NCBI GenBank assembly: GCA_043228905.1
Contig: JBHGNT010000010.1
Location: 3,658,001-3,722,000, forward strand
Source of the DNA: Azolla caroliniana
Taxonomy: Eukaryota > Polypodiophyta
Direction: 5' to 3'
DNA length: 64,000 nucleotides
Every line of letters begins with the position of its first letter. The first letter of the stretch is position 1. Below the pieces are notes generated by a model, which saw only the letters and a list, made by a program, of their open reading frames with translations, ran no database searches and had not been told where the DNA came from. The position numbers and the translations under genes are program-made. Positions 61,001 to 64,000 of the stretch are shown here, piece by piece.

Positions 61001-61430
61001 TTGAGCTTTTGAAGGTTGATATGGCCAATCCTCTTGTGCCATAACTCTATGTCGGACTCAGCTTTCGTGCCTTTTGCCAACATGGCCGATTTCATCTCGT
61101 GCGAGTCGAGAATGAACATTCAACCCTCTCTTCATCTGCGCATGATGAGTCAGCCCTCTTTTTCGATCAAGCAACCACCTTGATTAAATCGAACTTGCAT
61201 TCCTTGCTCTACAATTTGGTCGACGGAGACCAAATTCTTCGTGATAGTTGGTACATGCAAGACATTTTTAATGTAAGTTTTCTTACCTTCTTCTCCGAAC
61301 GGAACATTGCCGATGTGCCGAATCGGATGTGTAGTGTCGTCTCCGGTTTTGACATAGCCGGGTCATTCCAACTCTCGAAGTTCTCGGAACCATTCTTGAT
61401 GAGACATCATATGGTTCGAGGCACCGGAGT
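58075..61430 (-). pseudogene. Copia B pol: integrase, RT, RNase H, broken
   Basis: Going from high to low coordinates: GAG-pre-integrase ELWHKRIGHINLQKLKVMQS; integrase zinc region CPACQFGKQHRQPF; core HSNVWGL, where the usual first catalytic Asp (HSDVWG) is Asn; LRSDGAKEYFFDEF and TPQQNEVAERKNRHILEV. Reverse transcriptase (59,685-58,870) has GCRWIYKVKYN, KARLIAKGYAQTHGVDY, LKKPLYGLKQAP and the catalytic IILYVDD intact. RNase H follows, with TRPDLSYPVRLLSQFM and SWSSKKQPTVALSSTEAEYR. Several frames, the Asp-to-Asn change and stops show it is inactive. The intact protein would be a single polyprotein, so the separate frames are breakage. Confidence 0.88.
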
Positions 61431-61455
61431 CGACGAACCATATGATGTCTCATCA
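61397..61455. repeat. perfect 22-bp inverted repeat, 15-bp loop
   Basis: Left arm 61,397-61,418 starts TGATGAGACATC; right arm 61,434-61,455 ends GATGTCTCATCA. All 22 positions pair. It lies at the internal deletion junction of Copia B. Confidence 0.95.
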
Positions 61456-62020
61456 CAGGATTTTCTTTGACCAACAACATGGATTGAAGATTGAAGGAGG
61501 ACGGATTCTCTCGTGCTAGTACAACGGTCCACATCGCGCCAGACCGTGGTGCAAGGTCGTTGAGGCATATTTGCACCATTTCGTCATCCTCCACATTGAG
61601 GCTTATCGAGCCAAGTGCATCACAAAGATCCTTGATCTTCAAGGTGTAGTTTGGGATGGACATATCCCATTGTTGGATGTTGTTCAACTCTTGGCAGAGT
61701 TGAAGCTTTCTCGCGGTCGTGTTGGCGGCGAAAATCTTTCGTAGATTCTCCCACACTTCCTTCGACGTCTCAACTTCTCAAATGTAGCTGAGCATGTGGT
61801 CGTGAACACATGTCGCCAAGCAATACATCACTTGGCTTGCCGCTTGATCCCATGTTCCGTAGTCGGCGTCTTTCGGGTCGGGACGGTTTTCTTGTGCTCC
61901 TTTGTTGTGACCCCAATAGCCTTGGCCGACAAGGTATTGGTGCATCTTGTACTCCCAGGATGCGAAGTTGTTTCGGTCCAACTTCTTGCTAGGGAGAGCG
62001 CTCCCCATTTGAGCATTCAT
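61440..62020 (-). pseudogene. Copia B gag, broken
   Basis: ATG 62,020 starts a frame containing LDRNNFASWEYKMHQYLVGQ and YCLATCVHDHMLSYI, and an in-frame TGA at about 61,778 ends it. The same capsid continues in EVWENLRKIFAANTTARKLQ and NYTLKIKDLCDALGSI. After LLVKENPV the sequence jumps to protease-region DNA, so the Gly/Arg-rich part, zinc knuckle and start of protease are deleted. The junction holds a perfect hairpin (61,397-61,455). Confidence 0.85.
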
Positions 62021-62187
62021 TGTAGATTAAGCTTCCTTTCTTCTTTTCCTTCTCTCTCGAACACGAGCTATGTAGTGGTACTACGATAGCGATGAGCCGG
62101 TTCTTCTTGAACGTCGGCTTAGAGCACAACACATGATCACGATGAGGCGAGTGGGCTAGATCGAGCTGCCAAATCACTTTGATACCA

Positions 62188-62650
62188 TGTAAAGAATCAA
62201 TGGCGATTCTTGTGTAGAGGAATAGATATGTGTGTTATGTGTGAGAGAATAGAGAGGAGAGAAAAGAGAACTCACGATAGATAAACAAGAGAAATAAAAT
62301 AATCAAGAAGTAGAAGGTGTATATTTCACAAGTAGAATAGAGATACAAAAATGTAGCATTACAAGGAGTCACAACCAACTTCATATGAAGTATGAGGAGG
62401 GTGCTTTATATAGAGTCACCCTCTCTCTTCATTAACTTACAACAACGTCCACACTCTCACTAGAGCCTTGAGGAATGTGAAGTCTTATGGTCATGGGGAA
62501 TGTGGAACCCATTAGTTATGTGTCATAGAATATGATTCTATGACACATAGTTTAATGTGTAGAGAGTGGTATAACTCTTGACCTTTGAGTGCTCATGGAT
62601 GCTCAAAGGGTGGTTCACACGTTACACTATGTTGAGCTTGATTCTCAATA
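62188..62650 (-). repeat. Copia B 5' LTR
   Basis: On the - strand it runs from TATTGAGAATCAAGCTCAAC (the family TG start mutated to TA) to GATTCTTTACA at 62,188. It is about 463 bp and is the reverse complement of the Copia A LTR family. Confidence 0.9.
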
Positions 62651-62945
62651 GATATGATAAGTTGGACATTGATGTCGTAAGGAAATAATTTCGCATAATG
62701 TTGAGTGGAACACCACCTGTTCAGGTCCAAAGAAGAAAGGAATGAATGGAGCATGGCAACATGATAACACTTCTCTAGCATGGCAATATTAGGTGTTAGA
62801 TCATGGGAAGAACAGTCTACAAATGATTTTTGGAGACGAAATGGAGTTTCTCCACAACATCTCAAACAATTTTGGAAATGGCTATGTGGTATAAAAATGA
62901 GTAGGAAAATTGTTTGTTTTCGTTGGTTGTTGGTTCATAAAGCTA
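62651..62945 (+). pseudogene. LINE scrap (start of zf-RVT region)
   Basis: A + strand frame encodes NDFWRRNGVSPQHLKQFWKW, then SRKIVCFRWLLVHKAM. This is the conserved Trp...Phe-x-Trp-x-Leu block just before the zinc motif of plant LINEs (compare FILFRWLLVNMALP at about 31.9 kb). It is cut at 62,946 by the LTR of Copia C, so the cysteine motif is missing. Confidence 0.6.
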
Positions 62946-63252
62946 TGTTGAGAATCAAACTCGAATTCCCTAGTGTGGGAACACACTTTAGTATACGCAA
63001 GTGTGTGAACACCAGATCTAATTGTATAGTAGCTAGTGTGTCATAGAACTTTAAGTTCTATTACACATATTTAGTAGGTAGTTAAGTCTCTAGCTCCTTT
63101 CCAAGTGGTGTTTGTAGTGAGAGAACATAGAGAGAAGGTGATTGCATAAGCACCTTCTCCTCCTCTTTGCAACTGTTAGTTCTTTCTTACTCATTGTAAA
63201 TACAGTTTTCTTGCTTTCTGTATGCATTGTGTTCTCTTTCTCTCTCTCTCGA

Positions 63253-63294
<42 letters not shown>

Positions 63295-63331
63295 CTTTTC
63301 CATTGCATAGAATCATATTTGATTCTTTACA
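62946..63331 (+). repeat. Copia C 5' LTR with (CA)n
   Basis: Begins TGTTGAGAATCAAACTCG and ends GATTCTTTACA, 386 bp. A (CA)n microsatellite occupies about 63,255-63,292. TGGTATTAGAGC at 63,332-63,343 is the initiator-Met-type primer site. Confidence 0.88.
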
Positions 63332-63475
63332 TGGTATTAGAGCACTTGGTAGCCTGATCCAAGCCCATCTGCGCGTTGTTTCTAAGCCCACGTTCATGAA
63401 GAACCAGCAGATCGTTGTAGCAACAACCCTGCACAACTCGTATCATAGAGAAGAAGAAATCACAAGTTGACCATC

Positions 63476-64000
63476 ATGAACACTCAGATGGGCAACTCTC
63501 TCCCGATTGAAAAGCTCAACAAAAACAACTTTGAATCTTGGGAATACAAGATGTAGCAATACCTTGTGGGTCAAGGCTATTGGAGTTATATTGAAGAAGA
63601 ATAAGAAATGCAACTCAACCCAACACACACCGACTACCCAGCATGGGAGCAAGCAACAAGCCATGTGTTGTATTGCCTAACATCACTCGTTCATGATCAC
63701 ATGCTCGGCTACATCCGAAAGGTGAAAATGCCAAAGGAGGCGTGGGGAAATCTCAAAAAGATATTCACGGCTAACACGAGCACATGAAAGCTTCAACTCC
63801 ATCAAGAGTTGAACAACATTCAACGGAGGGACATGAGAATCAACAGCTACACCTTGAAGATCAAGGAGTTGTGCGACTACCTCGAGTCGATCAATGTCAA
63901 CATTGACGATGATGAAGTGGTGCAGATATGCCTCAGTGGCCTATCACCCCGGTTCGATGCAATAACGTCAGTCGTCCTCGTGAGGGAGAATCCTCCCTCC
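63476..64000 (+). pseudogene. Copia C gag, broken and partial
   Basis: ATG at 63,476 begins a gag related to that of elements A and B (FESWEYKM, QYLVGQGYWSYI, KEAWGNLKKIFTAN, NSYTLKIKELCDYLESINVN). In-frame stops appear within the first third (TAG at about 63,554, TAA at about 63,602, TGA at about 63,785). The rest lies outside the window. Confidence 0.85.

Larger units (their letters stand above)
57957..62650 (-). mobile_element. Copia element B, near full length, defective
   Basis: Read on the - strand: full 5' LTR (62,650-62,188), primer site TGGTATCAAAGTG, gag from ATG 62,020, then protease remnant, integrase, reverse transcriptase and RNase H, purine tract (GAGGGGGCG) and a 118-bp stump of the 3' LTR (58,074-57,957). 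Gag and pol carry stops, frameshifts and an internal deletion that removes the zinc knuckle. Confidence 0.9.
62946..64000 (+). mobile_element. Copia element C, diverged relative, cut by window edge
   Basis: LTR, primer site and gag start are present. The element continues beyond 64,000. It shares LTR ends and gag sequence with elements A and B but is clearly more diverged. Confidence 0.85.

Noticed and set aside
1-64000. CRISPR array, bacterial operon or prophage
   Set aside because: No spaced palindromic repeats or bacterial gene layout. Introns, microRNA and plant transposons show nuclear plant DNA.

Overview
The window is plant nuclear DNA, almost certainly an angiosperm. It has a nine-exon nuclear gene with GT-AG introns, a MIR396-type microRNA hairpin, a plant nucellin/ASPG-type aspartic protease, and plant-type Copia, chromovirus, hAT, LINE and tRNA-derived SINE remains in AT-rich DNA full of microsatellites. 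The protease gene is intronless and far more GC-rich than its surroundings. That would suit a non-grass monocot or an early-diverging lineage, but the species cannot be fixed from sequence alone.

Only three loci look like working host genes. (1) A MIR396-like precursor at about 6.40-6.61 kb has a TATA box about 470 bp upstream; its 3p arm is canonical but its 5p arm is diverged. (2) A mitochondrial class-III aminotransferase of the alanine:glyoxylate aminotransferase 2 family (16,703-20,330, + strand) has nine exons encoding 476 residues with all active-site motifs present. (3) A secreted aspartic protease (38,966-40,456, + strand) has 496 residues and both catalytic aspartates.

The rest is repeats and transposon remains. 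From 0 to 16 kb there is a long (ATAAC)n array between two direct repeats, a family of about 200-bp SINE-like elements with a tRNA-like unit at each end, and several unrelated minisatellites. From 20 to 38 kb there are decayed LINE fragments, one carrying a solo-LTR/TRIM-like insertion, and more tandem duplications. From 40 to 46 kb there is little beyond a LINE tail and another SINE.

From 46 to 64 kb lies a nested pile of transposons. A broken Copia fragment is followed by a hAT transposase gene on the - strand that is split by a 6.7-kb Ty3/gypsy chromovirus (48,668-55,399). That chromovirus holds a 1,080-bp solo LTR in its pol gene. Next come two related Copia elements placed tail to tail (55,806-57,780 on +; 57,957-62,650 on -), a LINE scrap, and a third, more diverged Copia relative running off the right edge. 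All these elements carry stops or frameshifts.

Points most worth a second look: the altered mature arm of the MIR396 hairpin; a candidate self-priming signal in the chromovirus in place of a tRNA primer site; the two-headed SINE family; and tRNA-like promoter modules inside two unrelated LTRs.
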